NCBI GenBank assembly: GCA_900239685.1
Contig: OENT01000350.1
Coordinates: forward strand, 62,001-126,000
Direction of reading: 5' to 3'
Source of the DNA: Rotaria macrura
Lineage: Eukaryota > Rotifera > Eurotatoria > Philodinida > Philodinidae
Length of the DNA stretch: 64,000 nt
This document shows positions 10,973 to 24,641 of this stretch, piece by piece; within the stretch, counting starts at the first letter, position 1, and every line of letters begins with the position of its first letter. The notes under the pieces are model-generated. The model was not told the DNA's origin. It saw only the letters and a program-made list of their open reading frames with translations, and ran no database searches. Position numbers and translations under genes: made by a program.

Positions 10973-13900
10973 TTATCATTCTCTCACTCCAATTCCATTT
11001 GCTCTTGATAATCGTATTAATGAATGATTATGAACATAATAACATTTATTTTCGAGATGACATTTATGCTCGCTACCATTTCGACTCCTATATGCTCAAT
11101 AAATAATGATAAAAAGTTGTTTAAAATACGTTGTGTTTTTGAAAAACTCATTTGAACGGGACCTTACATCGAAGAATATACAAGAAATGATTTCTTTTTC
11201 AGAATAAGTTACCGTATAATGACTCTTTTTGAATCTTAATATGAACTGTTGTTAAATGAATATGCAATAGCAAGTGCTTAATAATACGCAATACATGTAA
11301 AATTTCATTTGTTTTGAAAGCAATCGTTGAGCTCAAGTAATATATAAGAATTGATCTGTGAACGAGATTTGTGGCTACGCATAAAAAGAAGATACAAACC
11401 CATTCTCATCCCAATGTAAGTATAAAAATTGAAATTTTAGTCATGAACAACTTAAAATTCGTTGGAAGGATTTACGTAGAATTGTATTGCCTATGTTTTT
11501 TCGTCTATGGAAGATTCAAAAAGATTTTACGTGACGCATAAAGTAATATCAAAGTATTCTGATATTTTCTTTTACCTATTATAGTAATTATCGACAGACT
11601 TTGGTACAGATGAAATCACACTTGTAGAACACATCTCTAATGATCTTTTCATACGTTCAGTTGATACATACGGAATTGTTTGAGGTTCATTTGATTAAAT
11701 ATTAAAATATAATCAACTGGAAACATTTAACGGAATTCGCCTTGTTCATCAACTATTTCAAATGCTACAGTAACTAATCGAAATTCAGCAATGACTAAAA
11801 TACGTATAAGTAAAACATATAGCTCTTCTTGTTATTCCAAGGGATAGAATAAATAAACACAGTGGTAAAACTAAATGATGATTTCTTTCTATCTAGTTTT
11901 GTTTCGATATTAAATTAATTACAAATCTTCTCATCGGTCTTCTATATCATCTCGTCCTCAAATGTTCAATGACATGTAATCAATAAATATAAAAAGACAA
12001 ATAATTTCTGAATAATGTCTTTTTCATCATAATAGTTCTCCTGTTAAAAAATAGCTAGATTGGATTCAGTATGTTTTTAATTAACGAATCAATTTTTTTA
12101 AAATATAGTGCATTCATATTACATTGATACGAGAATACATATTTATCATATGATTTTACAACCAAAAATGTTTCAATCTTCTTGGGTCGTTTCAATTTCA
12201 CAATCGAACTCATTGATCACGTTAATATTTAACTGATTCAGAGTATCACTCAATTAATTTCAGAGAACCACTATGGTGTATGGGTGGGTGGTATGCACGT
12301 ATATATGGACTGAGTTGAGTGTAGATTACACGGTTTCTCTGTTCTACATTTTCATCCACACCAACACTACATCCTAATTTTAAAGAATGGAATCAAAATC
12401 TATGACAATAATCGTAATAGAACACAATTTCTTACTGTTGATGAGTAGCATAAAGATTGATTTTTTTCATTTTTCTTATAAACGTTCCAAATGCGGGAAC
12501 ATCAGGAAGCTCTTTGTAGAAAATAAATTTGCTACTTATGGTTTCGCTAAATTGCTTTCACTGAAACTGAAAAAAGTAAAATAATAAAACAACTTGTGCA
12601 ACCTGAATCGATGAGAAAAAGGTACAAGACCAAGCTCATGTTGAAATGAACCTATCCGATTTACACTATTTCAACATCAGTACTCAGCAATGATGATACT
12701 GGTGAAAGTATCATCGAATTAAAACCAGCAAAAGATATCAGTATCATCAAAATCACCTACTTAGAAACATTGAACTACAAGAACCGATTACTTCACCAGT
12801 CATTACGAGTGAAGAAATATGCAAACGAGAGAATAATTATAGCATCAATCCACTAATTTTAACATTGAAAACCACAAAAAAATTTGTCCAACAATTATCC
12901 GAGTGAATTGACAAATGCTTCGTATAAAAATTATTCGATAAGATTTACTTTAAGTAATCACAAACAGCAGTTGATATGAATCGAATCAGAACAACTACAA
13001 AAATCAGCAACAACACAAACAGAGATCATCCCTTATATTTTATAAGCCACTAAGAAAAATAAATAGCATTATCGGCCAGCAATTGAAATTTTTCTTTGAT
13101 ATAATCTTATATTAGCAAAACTATTGAGAATATAAACATTTATCCACTAACGATACAAGAGAGAATCATGAGATCAACATGTGGGACTATTCTGTATGGT
13201 GATAACAATATTTGTAATAAAAATTATCATTCATGAGAAATATTATCAATACATGTTAGGTCACATCGAGAACGACCAGTTTTGAAAGATCATTCGATGG
13301 AAATGTATTTTCCTTGAATCAACTGGTGTTATGTAATTAGATAGTTTCTTTTCTCTCCCGTACTATTTATTCTTTTTGTTTATCATAAATTTCTCATAGA
13401 GCAGTTTCATCAAATTCTATCTTATCTATATGAATATACTTATTCAAATCCTCTTGTGCTCTCTCTAGCTTCATCTGTTTTGTAAAATTCTCATATTCTG
13501 CCAGTTCGTGATAAGTGACGATAACATATAATAAGAACTATTTATGTTTTAAGATTGAAGTCAGACGATACAGCTGTCACAGTTGAATGTCAGATTCTGT
13601 CGGATGATCATTCAACGTTGTTTTTCATCATATGGTAGAGCTGATTTGAAAATCCAATTATTTTATCTTAGATATGCCAGATAGAAAAAAGATAATAAGC
13701 ACTATTGTGAAATATTCTATCAAAAATATTCGTATTTATTCACTTGAAAAAAAATGTATCAAGAATCTTTCTCCTGACATGTGTTTTAAAATTTAAATTT
13801 CCTTTGATGTAGTTTTTAACATACAAATACTGTTTGACCAAATTCAACTTTCATAAATAAGTAAATACTATAATACTCATAGGAATCCGGAGTTATGCAA

Positions 13901-14983
13901 ATATATATGGGATATGGGCAAAAAAAATTGCTTGAAACTTGACGTGATCAGTTGTATCTTCGTAGACAAATTATCGAATAAATACTTTTTCTAAGAGTTT
14001 CGTGCTACAACTTATTGAATTTCAAGTCGATACCCTAAATATCTTGTGATCTCAGTCAATAATATGAAAACACGAAAGAAAAACACTGAATATTAGTAGT
14101 CATTAACAATACGAATTAACTTGCATATACAGCAAAAACCTCTCCTGACTGAACTCCATCGAGACCGTTAAAACATGTTCACCGATAGGAGATTTCATGT
14201 ATTCTTCAATAGGCTGTTCTAAGTTCGACCTACATTTAACAAGATCTAGTTCATTCTTATTCAATCTTGTTTTCAGAATAGAAAACTTTACAATCAAAAA
14301 TTAATTTTGATTCTAAATCGCTGATTATTTGATTTTTTTTCTTTTAATGTAGGAGTGTCGTAAGGTAATTGTATCACTTGACTGGTATAGTCATGTAAAA
14401 TATGAGACATAGTCAGTTGTAGTGCACTAGTCAAGAAGGACAGAGAGTGTAGAGAGAGAAAAAGAACATGTATGTTCATGAGTTAAGGCAGACTATCATA
14501 GCAATCGGGACCGTAAAAACAGTGTTCAAACTCAAAGACCAGTGGTATTCAACTGTGAGAGATACGTTTTTAGAAAAAATCACTATGTTGGATCGAAATT
14601 TTGTTGAACATTGCAGCTATTCACCATCTCTCAGAAGTGTTTACCAACAGAGGTTTTACTCTAGATGTTTAATGAAAATGTTTTTCGACACCATGTACTG
14701 TCAAATGCACATTAAAACTAATCAGAAATTCCAATTTTAACTAGTGATTCTTAAATTAGGGTCATGCTCAATACTCTCGTGGACCTTCTCTTAAGTACGT
14801 ATCATGATTTGTATCGAACCTAGAGCCGTAAATAGCAGACGGGATGAGCGCGACACTCCCCTTAATTTCTAAATTCCCGACCTGTGCACCTCAGCACTGT
14901 TGAAATTTTCCTTCAAAGATAGAAAGATGTAACCTATATTCATATTGTGTTCCCCTCCCTGCTTTAAGAGCCAGGTTACACCC
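10973..14983. other. Intergenic, no supported gene
   Basis: AT-rich stretch with scattered ORFs of 60-90 codons (12.39, 14.1, 14.3, 14.47 kb) that lack domains, conserved motifs or splice context. About 14.82-14.98 kb is less AT-rich and may be old repeat. Confidence 0.5.
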
Positions 14984-15247
14984 CTAATCGAAACTAATTG
15001 AAGAAGAAAAGAGCTGTTTGCTAACAAAATCTCTCAAGAAGTCAATGGATTTAGCTGGTACAAGTTCTTTAACTGTGGGCAAACCACATAAATTGCTTTC
15101 TGTCAAAATTTTCAGATTTTCTACCGAAATTTTGGTCCTCACCATGTTTCCAAACAATTGACCATTCGTTCGGTAGATGGCACCAATATGCGAGCAAATT
15201 TTAAAAGCTTTGCTTGTGATCAATTGTGATTGGCGTACAATGATTTA
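14984..15247 (-). CDS. Small ORF of unknown function, possibly partial
   Basis: Open frame of about 87 codons without an ATG at its 5' end, preceded by two in-frame stops. It would need an upstream exon or a non-ATG start. The composition looks protein-like (KAFKICSHIGAIYRTNGQLF, then a segment NLCGLPTVKEL) but I recognise no family. It lies head-to-head with the G-alpha gene, about 120 bp from its start codon, so it may also be only a chance ORF in that gene's promoter side. Confidence 0.2.
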
Positions 15248-15367
15248 TCAGTCCTATTTATTTAATGAATGTGTAGGTTTTTGTTTGAAAGAATATTCGA
15301 ATATTTGGATGAATTTGATCTTAAGAAATCAATAGAAGTCGAAAAAAAAATCAAATAAACACGAGAA

Positions 15368-18300
15368 ATGCTCGGCTGTTGTATACCTCGTGATCCATCG
15401 AAACAAACAAATAAAATGATTAATGAAGCATTAGAACGTGATCGAAAAGAAATGAATTCTGAATCAAAATTACTTTTATTAGGTAAGAAAATCACATTTT
15501 TGAATCGAAAAATATTTGAACATATGCAAGAGAATGTGATGATCGTTTTAGTTGATAAAATTTTGAAAAAGAAAAAGAAATAGTATATCATAAGTATGTT
15601 TTGCTTAATAAATAATCTAAATGATTTACTACTCTTTAAATTAATGCTTCGTATTGCAATTATTTTCTTTTTCTTTTGTTACATTTTAAATAGTATTGAT
15701 GTATTTTTAGGTGCTGGAGAATCTGGAAAAAGTACAGTTGTGAAACAAATGAAGTAAGTCTTCAAGAAGATTTCAAATTCTATGCTGAGAGGTTTAAAAC
15801 GATGGCAGACACTAGTGTTGTTTATATGATTAGATTGTAATATCTAAAAACTTATTATAGAATTACAAAATTTACAACTGTTTCTTATCCCGATTTTCTC
15901 ATATAAATAAGCACGGTTGAACCTACCGAGGGATGTAATACGCTCCGTCAACAATCGAATCTGTCTTATTTTGATTAGTTGAAAGATTAAGAACAGCAAC
16001 TAGAATTCTATTATTTTTCCAACGCAGTATCTTGGAGGACAGATTCTTTTACATCCCCCTACCCCCTTGGGTAGAGGCACCTGTTTAAATAAGAATTATG
16101 AATCTTTGATAGATTTCATCAGATTTCCAAGAAGATATAGATCGATCAGAATTCAGACAATATCATATAAAGATTAAAGCAAATATGGGTTAAACGTTCT
16201 AAACAAACGATGGTCAGGCTATTGCATTCCTCTCAGAAGCGTAGCCAGGATTTTTCGAAAGGGATCGGGTGTGTGTGTGGGGGGGGGGGGAGATCACACC
16301 TTTTCTAATCAGGAGTTTTTCGAGTGGCACGAAATTCCTCAAAAGTAGAGCCCTTATAGTGAATCCGGACTCCAGTGAAATTAGCTAGAAAAATTCGCTT
16401 TCAACCAGATTCAAATATTAAAAGTCTTCTGTTGATCGACCTTGGGTCTGAAAATTCTGCATCTTCTAGGCTTAACTCACAAAAGAGAATTCATGTTATT
16501 CCAAATCCAACAATTTCGAATCAACTGGTTACAGTAAAGCCGAATCCGAAAAATCACAACGGTCGGATTCGGATCCAAAACCTTTGTAAACCGATGGGCT
16601 CTAGGCACGAATGAACACTCTTGAGAGATTTTCGTTTTTTCTCAAGAAGTCTTCAGATTTTGATTCCCTTTTTAGTCCACTGATGATCAAACAATTTCTT
16701 GATCTATCCCCATAGAAACCAGCAAATTTTTACAAAAATCTTCCAATAAGTATCCGCCATTGTTCAACCATCTATCAATATGGTAAATTCCTAAACACCT
16801 CCTGAGTATGAGAGATCTCATTTATGATGAGAATTTGCAGAGCGTATTTACATTAACGATATTATAGACAGATAAAAAAACAAAAGAAAAACATAAGTGC
16901 GGATTTTGGATCTGCATACGTTTGACATGAACCATATAAATCAAAGATTAGATACAAATGTATAGCATATGTTAGTCAATCAACATAAATCTTTTAACAA
17001 GCAATCTATTAATGAGAAAATTTTTTTAATCGCACAAAGCGTCTTTCCGGAGTAAGCATTTTATTCCTTAGGTTGGGATTGATCGTTTCATTCCCACTTC
17101 AATAAGTCGCTAACTCTTCCACTGAAAGTCTATATATTTAAGCTACTGAAACATACCATAAGAGCAATTGCTCAAATTAATCTTATGAATAATGGAAAGA
17201 AACGAATGCTTTCCTCACTCATTTTTTAACGGATAATATTTTTGAAAAATAAAATATAGTACTACGAAAACTTGGTTATAGTGTAATGGTATCGTTTAAA
17301 ATGATGTGCTTGCTCGTATATTTATCAAATAGTCGACCTACGATTCAATAACCTTTTATATCACTACTGTACAATTTACAGATACAGAGATATACGAGGC
17401 AGCTCTTAGTAGATTATGAGAATTTTTCAATGAGTATCACATTCACGGCGATTAGATATGCAGACAATCGTACGTGACGTTATGGAAAAATAAAGTCAAA
17501 AAAGAAAACAAAGTTATGATGCATTATAAAATAATGACCTGCAAGCACTTTGTTGATCTGATAAAGTTTAAATCGAGCTCATGACTCAATCTTTTCCATC
17601 AATAAGTTCTGAATACTTATAGACTTCTTATGATATGCAGTTATAATTGAATACCGCAGTATTTACTTCTAAATATATCATTGATACAGAATAATAAGTC
17701 TTCGCGTTTATTGAAGTTGAACCGTTCTATCATTTTTAATAGTTATGATTAATTATTCAGAAGGAATATGAAAGTATGTCTACCTGTCTCATAGACCGTT
17801 AAAGATATATTTAAAAATAAAAAAACATTCTAAAAGCAATCATTCCTTAGGGCATTAATTAGAAGCTTAGGGATGTTTTTCAATGTATGAAAATAAATAA
17901 TGTTATTTCTTATAGAATAATTTTTAATGAAAACGGCTATACAAAAGAAGAATGTCTTCGTTTCAAACCAGTTATATTTTCTAATACAATTCAATCCATG
18001 TTAGCTATATTACATGCAATGAGTCGACTTCAAATAACATTTGAAAATTTAAATCGACGAGTATTAAAAAAGATCGAGTTGAACGAAAAACTTATGCATT
18101 TGTTTTGTTCTGTTTTGTTTATTTAGAAAGATGCAGAAATTGTACTTACGCATGCTGAAATAGATAGTAATCATGAAATTTTACCTGAACTCGTCGGAAA
18201 AGCTATGCAAGCCTTATGGAATGATAATGGTGTACAAGCATGTTTTTTACGTTCTCGTGAATATCAACTGAATGATTCAGCTGCTTAGTAGGAATCAAAC

Positions 18301-19507
18301 AAATTCTAATTGCTTCGTACAATGTCTTTTCGTTTATTCGCATAGCTATTTAAATTCACTCGATCGACTTATGAAATCAGAGTATGTTCCAACTCAACAA
18401 GATGTCTTGCGTACGCGTGTTAAAACTACTGGTATCGTCGAAACAACATTTACATTAAAGAAACATAAATTTCGGTATGATTTTGATGACAAGCCATGCT
18501 AAATTATTCTATTTGATGTAAAAGAATTTTGATGATACTCTTATTTTTCTTCGGAACCGGTTTCTTGATGAAACTCCAACGAGCGTAAGAAAATTTCGAA
18601 AAGCAAAGATCTATCACTTTTACTGATCGGTAGATACTTGGAGAGAATTGGAAAATCTTGTCATAATGTCAGTTTTATATTTCATTTTCTACACAATTGC
18701 TAGGAGTCTACCAATATGGTCGATGTTTCTAGTAGTGTTGAGAATGAAATCGATTGCAGTATTCAATTGTGATTGATTTTAAATCTCCTTGAAACGAATC
18801 GTCCAATGTTTTATGATTGTTGACAACATTTTTTTCCCTTTGTTTCTTACTCCTTCATGATACTTTGAAATCTGTTGTACGATTTCAGTATGAAGACTAA
18901 TAATCGTATGTATATTTAGAATCGTTGATGTTGGTGGTCAAAGAAGTGAACGAAAAAAGTGGATCCATTGTTTCGAAGGTGTAACAGCTGTAATATTTGT
19001 TAGTGCTCTGAATGAATACGATCTGGTGTTAGATGAAGACGATAGTATTGTATGTTCTTTCATTTTTTTAATTTCTTCAAACTTTTATAAATTTTTATTC
19101 AGAATCGTATGATCGAAAGTTTACAATTATTCAAATCGATTTGTAACAATCGTTTCTTTCGTCAAGCTGGAATGATATTATTTTTAAATAAAAAAGATTT
19201 ATTTGCTGAAAAACTACGTTTTTCATCTATTAAAATATGTTTTCCAGATTATACTGGTTAGTGTTGAAATTTCATAATGAAAAATAATAAGAATTTTTAT
19301 TCAGGTCTTAATACATATGAATCATCATTAAATTATATTCAAGAGCAATTTGAAAAAATGGATCTACGAGAAAAAATTAATGGTCATCAAAGAGAATTGT
19401 ATATACATATAACATGTGCAACAGATACTGAAGCTATGCAATTTGTCTTTGATGCTATATCAGATATGATCATACAAACTAATCTTATTCATGCTGGAAT
19501 ATTTTAA
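15368..19507 (+). CDS. Heterotrimeric G-protein alpha subunit, Gi/o-like, eight exons
   Basis: GTP-binding alpha subunit that couples seven-helix receptors to effectors at the plasma membrane. Exons: 15368-15482, 15711-15753, 17916-18060, 18127-18287, 18346-18474, 18920-19049, 19103-19256, 19305-19507; total 1080 nt, 359 aa, all junctions GT-AG. Motifs in order: P-loop GAGESGKST (exons 1-2), helical-domain end [12 protein letters not shown] and REYQLNDSA, switch [11 protein letters not shown], switch [19 protein letters not shown] with the catalytic Gln, NKKD, and [11 protein letters not shown] for guanine binding. Switch I is of the Gi/o kind. Odd points: the N-terminus is MLGCC, so there is no Gly2 for myristoylation, only a Cys pair that could be palmitoylated; and the C-terminus is HAGIF, with Ala where Gi/o proteins carry the Cys modified by pertussis toxin. 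Intron 2 is 2162 bp while the others are 48-445 bp. The start is the first ATG of the exon and gives a normal-length N-terminal helix. Confidence 0.95.
17277..17359 (+). pseudogene. Possible decayed tRNA-like sequence in G-alpha intron 2
   Basis: Reads TTGGTTATAGTGTAATGGTA, similar to a tRNA D-arm/box A region, and about 50 bp on CTACGATTCAATAACC, which resembles a T-loop followed by a strand able to pair with GGTTA. The anticodon arm is not convincing. Could be chance. Confidence 0.2.
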
Positions 19508-22500
19508 TAATGAAAAAAGAAAAATCTATATATTTTTTTTATGTTGATATTTGTAGATACCTGTAAAACAACTTTATTCAAAAACCTTTTCTACAATATA
19601 GTAGTGAAAATTTTGCTCAAAAATTATTAGCGAAAGATCTTACATTCTATTTATATACATATTTTTTTTTCTGTTGTTATTTTCAAGATTAGAATAAAAT
19701 ATTATTATATACGTTATGAAAACATGTTCAATAAATAGTTTTGAAGCAATCAGAAGTGTAGGAAGCATAAAAAAAAAGTGTTTGCAGTTTAATTATTTGT
19801 CGATAAAAATAATCTATACGAATATCTTAGTTGTAAACGAAAAAAGACAAATTTTAATGCATGCTAAATCCATGTCATAGGACATCGGGATGATTGAATG
19901 AGAAATGATATTGCTGCACTGTGCTAGATTTTCAAATTTCCATAGAAATAGAATCGTTCTAAGATAATGATGAATGGCGTATGTATTGTGCTGAGCTAAA
20001 ATTTGATAAATCTCAATGTACGTTACATTTAGTTTTGTTTGACTTCATGCCATCTTTTACAGTTTGATGTATTTCACTTGAGAGTATGTGTCTCGTATAG
20101 CTCAGTCTTATGTCACAATCTTTCACGAAGAGCAGACTTTCAGAGAAATAATTCGTGTAAATCAAGAAAAAAAATGTACGCTGACAGAAACTAGTTTATT
20201 AATGAATTCGATAGCTTTCATGATCAATCAGAAAATTTAGAAACAATATGAATATATGTCTGCCTATATTCGTAACAGCTTTACAATGATGTTTCCCACA
20301 CGACAAAGTATTATCACTTGATTGTTGCCGTGTTGAATGATCACAAGATGGCAAGAATAATCAAAAAACAAATGTGCGAATGATATGAAAGTTTATTCCA
20401 CTCGTTTGTTCTCAGTTCTATAGAGTTTAGTTAGTTATTAACGTAACATATATTTTTGGGTGGTATGCTTATGATTTAAAATATCACCGACGATCGAATG
20501 ACGAAACTACGAAGAAATGTATCTAAATTCATGCTTAGAACTTGTCTAAGATCGTTGCTGAACTTTATAAAAAGAACAAGAAGAGAATGAAATTCGTTAC
20601 TATTTTCAAATATTTCCACCTTCGAGATTAGTTACTGTCAAGCAAGCAACATAATCCGATGAACCTTTGGAATAATAATATAAAAGTTCATGATAAACTA
20701 AAAACTAATTTTGAAAGATAGAATATTGCATTTAAAATAAGTTTGAAATTGACATCATCATAATTGTAATTGAATAAATAATTTTTAACCTCACTTGTTC
20801 GATTAACTTTTTGTTTTTATAGATTCATCTATGGAAATCAACAGAGAAAAATATTTTCCTTCGTGCCATCCATTCCAATGACAGAATAGATAATTAAAGT
20901 AATTGAACTGTGCATCCATTTACAAATTGTTCGATAATACGAATAAATAAATACTTCGTGTATTCTATGCTTTTCATTGTATGTCTGATCGTAGTACTCT
21001 TCTATTCATCTGTAAATCCTAGAGATGAATTTAAAATACAATGTTGAACAAATCAGAAATATTGTTGTGACATATTCAACTATATTATTTGTTTTAATTT
21101 TCATTCAATAAAAAATAATAATTCGCTTGAGAAAAAGAATTGTTAGTTGACGTGCGGATTATTTCGATTCAACCATTCTTTTCTTTTTTATCGATATTTA
21201 TGTGACTTCTGCAAACAAACTGCTACAGATGAGTACGAAAAAAAAAGAATAAATTGAGTTTCTTTTGTCGACTTCTTCTGAAATTCAAGAAGAATATGCC
21301 AAGAATCAGGTAACACTCATGATTTTGACACAGAAACGTCAGTATTTTTCGATCGTCTTGCCACAAGCATAAAACGCGGTATTTTTCAAGGCAAAAACAT
21401 ATTCTTCCCCCTTGATGGTCTTAATCGCGTTCTTTACTCATGATTTGTAAAAGCAAGTCTTCAAAATTCCAGTTCATTTTCGTTGTGTCTTTATTGTTTT
21501 TCGTTTCTATTGTTGCTAGTAAATTTATCATCAACACTGTATTATACAGTCTACAACACAATTGTATTTTACATGACAATATTCACTATTCTGTTTGATA
21601 TGGACTTCATTGATGTTAATTATTCTATAATTTTGTAATAAGAAAAATAGTACACAGGCAAACATTATTTGTTTACAACTTTTCATATGTCATCCTTATT
21701 TTTTGAGTTAGATCATATTTCGCAGAGTGTCTGTTGTGATTCTGTTGTAACAAAAACTATTTTTCTATTTAATTATCCAAGAGAAAGAAGTTTCTTTTTC
21801 TTAGAATAATACAATATTATTTAGTTTCATCTTGTAAATATCAATATATTATTTATATATTGATTTCATAATCTAAAGATGATTTACTACCCGTGACTAA
21901 TTTACTTATGCATAGAAAAATAGCATCTGTTTTTTTTTGTTAATTAACAATAGTGATGACAATAAATACCCATTCTGGTCAAGGTCTCGATAGAGATGAT
22001 TATTGAGAAGTGTTCTTCTCATGACTTCTATTGACTGTCGAAGTTCTAGTAGAACTCTTTTCTAGTTATATCTGTACAATCTTAGCATCTTGAAAATTTT
22101 GAATTATGTATCTTTGAACAAATGTATATTGTCAATGATATTCTCTGGAAATATTCTGCCTAATGAAAATCAGTAATCGTAAGATAATTATTTTTTGCAG
22201 CTAATGATCTCATTATGGAAATTAATCAACTTCATTCAGTTCACTATACTTACATACATTCTGATCGGATGATTTCAAAATTTTTGAGTTTTTTCAGAAA
22301 TTAGGTCTTTTAAAAGAATAGACATACTAACAACGTGGTAGTTTAGTAAAAATTCAGTGTAAAGTCTTATCTATTGATAATAGTTATCAGAACACAACAT
22401 ACTTAAAGTGCTCTATTTGCGGTTTATAATTTTTTTCAGTCGTTTTTAAGTTCGTATACCATAGATCATATTCATGTTAAACGAGAAATATATTTAAATG

Positions 22501-22756
22501 AATATTTTAGTAGATCTTTTTCGTATTCGATCTTTATTTATGCGCATGATTTTGAAACCTGAGTAATTATCAATATTTTAATCGTAAAATGTTCCACAGT
22601 AAGATTCATTGAGATACAGTATTATATCTTGCCTCAATTTAGAACGATGCAAAATTACTTGTTTGAAAGAGAAAACTAATTGAGCGCTAAAAGAACATCG
22701 CATATTTTTCGATCGAAGTCAATATTATTCGACTATCGTAAATAGAGTATGTCAAC
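19508..22756. other. Intergenic, nothing recognised
   Basis: AT-rich stretch between the G-alpha gene and the 22.8-kb foldback. AATAAA near 19.69 kb could serve as a polyadenylation signal for the G-alpha gene. No ORF of note. Confidence 0.5.
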
Positions 22757-24044
22757 AAATTATTCGGATACCCTACAACACCTATGTTGTTGAGAGAATT
22801 TCTCAACGAAAGAAACATATTTTTTGAGTCTGATTACACCATTCGATAGGTCATCATTTCTATTTTCTTTTGCATAGAAAACCATCTTTCTTGGTTATAG
22901 TTTTCATGAAGATTTAGAAGGTTTTCCAAGAAACGGCCGATTTTTCAAGCAAAAAAATGATTCGAGCACTTGTATCTTTTTCTTTATCACAGCTCTATTT
23001 CGGATAAAAATATTTCGAACAACATATCATTTGAAAGAGAAACAAATACGGATTACAACTGTATATTTTGTTTTTCAAAATTCTGAAATATTACATGTAA
23101 TAAGTAGTAATTAAAATTAATATTCAATACACCTCGCCCAATACTCTCAGTTTTTAGCCACGTAAATCGAATGTAAAAGTCCTTGGAAATGTACAGGCTC
23201 ATAGAAAATTAAATTCTCTACAAGAAACACGATCAACACCTATCCATCAATGTGCAATGTATAGTGCAGAAAGAAAAAACTTTTTTCGTTCTGTTGCTTT
23301 CTCTAAATAATGTATGTGACGATAGCGCAAGATAAAATTAAGCAAGATTGCACACTAATGGATGGGTGTTAATCGTGTCTAATAGAAATATCTAACATGA
23401 ATTCAAGTATATCATCTTGTAGAGAATTTAATTTTCTATGAGTCTGTACATTTCCAAGGACTTTTAAATTCGATTTACGTGGCTAATAACTGAGAATATT
23501 GGGCGAGGTGTATTGAATATTAATTTTAATTACTAATTATTACATATAATAACTGAGAATTTTGTAAAACGAAATATACGATTAGAATAAGCATCTTTTT
23601 CTCTCTTAAATGGTTTGCTTTGAGTTGGGTTTTCGTTTTTGTGAAGCTAAAATCCGAGGGTTTTCTGTAAAACCTATGGTGCTTCCAATACTGAGAATCT
23701 TTCTGGATGATGCTAACATCTTTACCAATTTTTATACATATCAGCATGTAGAGAAATGTTTTCTCTATCAAGCGATATGTTGTTCGAAATATTTTTATCC
23801 GAAATAGAGCTGTGATAAAGAAAAAGATACAAGTGCCCGAATCATTTTTTGCTTGAAAAACTGGCCGTTTCTTGGAAAACCTTCTAAATCTTCATGAAAA
23901 CTATAACCAAGAAAGATGGTTTTCTATGCAAAAGAAAATAGAAATGATGACCTATCGAATGGTGTAATCAGACTCAAAAAATATGTTTCTTTCGGTGAGA
24001 AATTCTCTCAACAACATAGGTGTCGTAGGATATCCGAATAATTT
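22757..24044. mobile_element. Large foldback element, arms of about 500-600 bp
   Basis: The left arm begins AAATTATTCGGATACC and the right arm ends with its inverse. The arms stay alignable (a few percent mismatch and small indels) to about 23260 and from about 23345, leaving a loop of under 100 bp. The small ORFs in the right arm (23.5-23.8 kb) lie on both strands and are by-products. No transposase. Likely a non-autonomous DNA transposon, or an inverted duplication of unknown origin. Confidence 0.75.
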
Positions 24045-24641
24045 TTTACGTACTGTCTATACTTTCCTACTTTCATAATCATTTTCAGGTAACCAGGGAA
24101 ATGATTTTGCAAGCTTGCATCTTATACAATTACACGAGTATGAATAGAACTAAGCAAGAGTAAGACACATTCTGAGCTCAAGTATTCATTCAAGTTTCAG
24201 CCATTCATTGTTAGTTAGACAATTTTTCTTGATTCGAATTCACACTCGCTTTTCTCACATTGCACACCAAGAGAAACTAATTTCGTGTTTTGTATGAGTA
24301 CTGTATATATAATAAAAAGAGATCCAACCACATTAACTGGAGAAGGCACCATTATGACGGCTCAAGCATAAGGCGTGAGAAAATCTGGCAAATGACGAGA
24401 AATTCAAACATAGCTTATTTATGTTCTACGATTATTAAAAGTCAGTGGTAGACGAGCTAGAATTATAAAGCATTTTCTTTCTACTTCTACTACTACTACT
24501 AATAATAATAATAATAAGGAGAAAACGTCTAGGTTGGAGCAGATTTTCTAATTTTCTTTTGTATTTTCAAGATTGAAAATATCAGCTTACGAATTACCTT
24601 GATTTATTCAAACTCTTGACTGGTCGTGATCAAGTTTATCT

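Noticed and set aside
23526..23807. Overlapping ORFs on both strands
   Set aside because: Lie in the right arm of the 22.8-24.0 kb foldback and have no domain.
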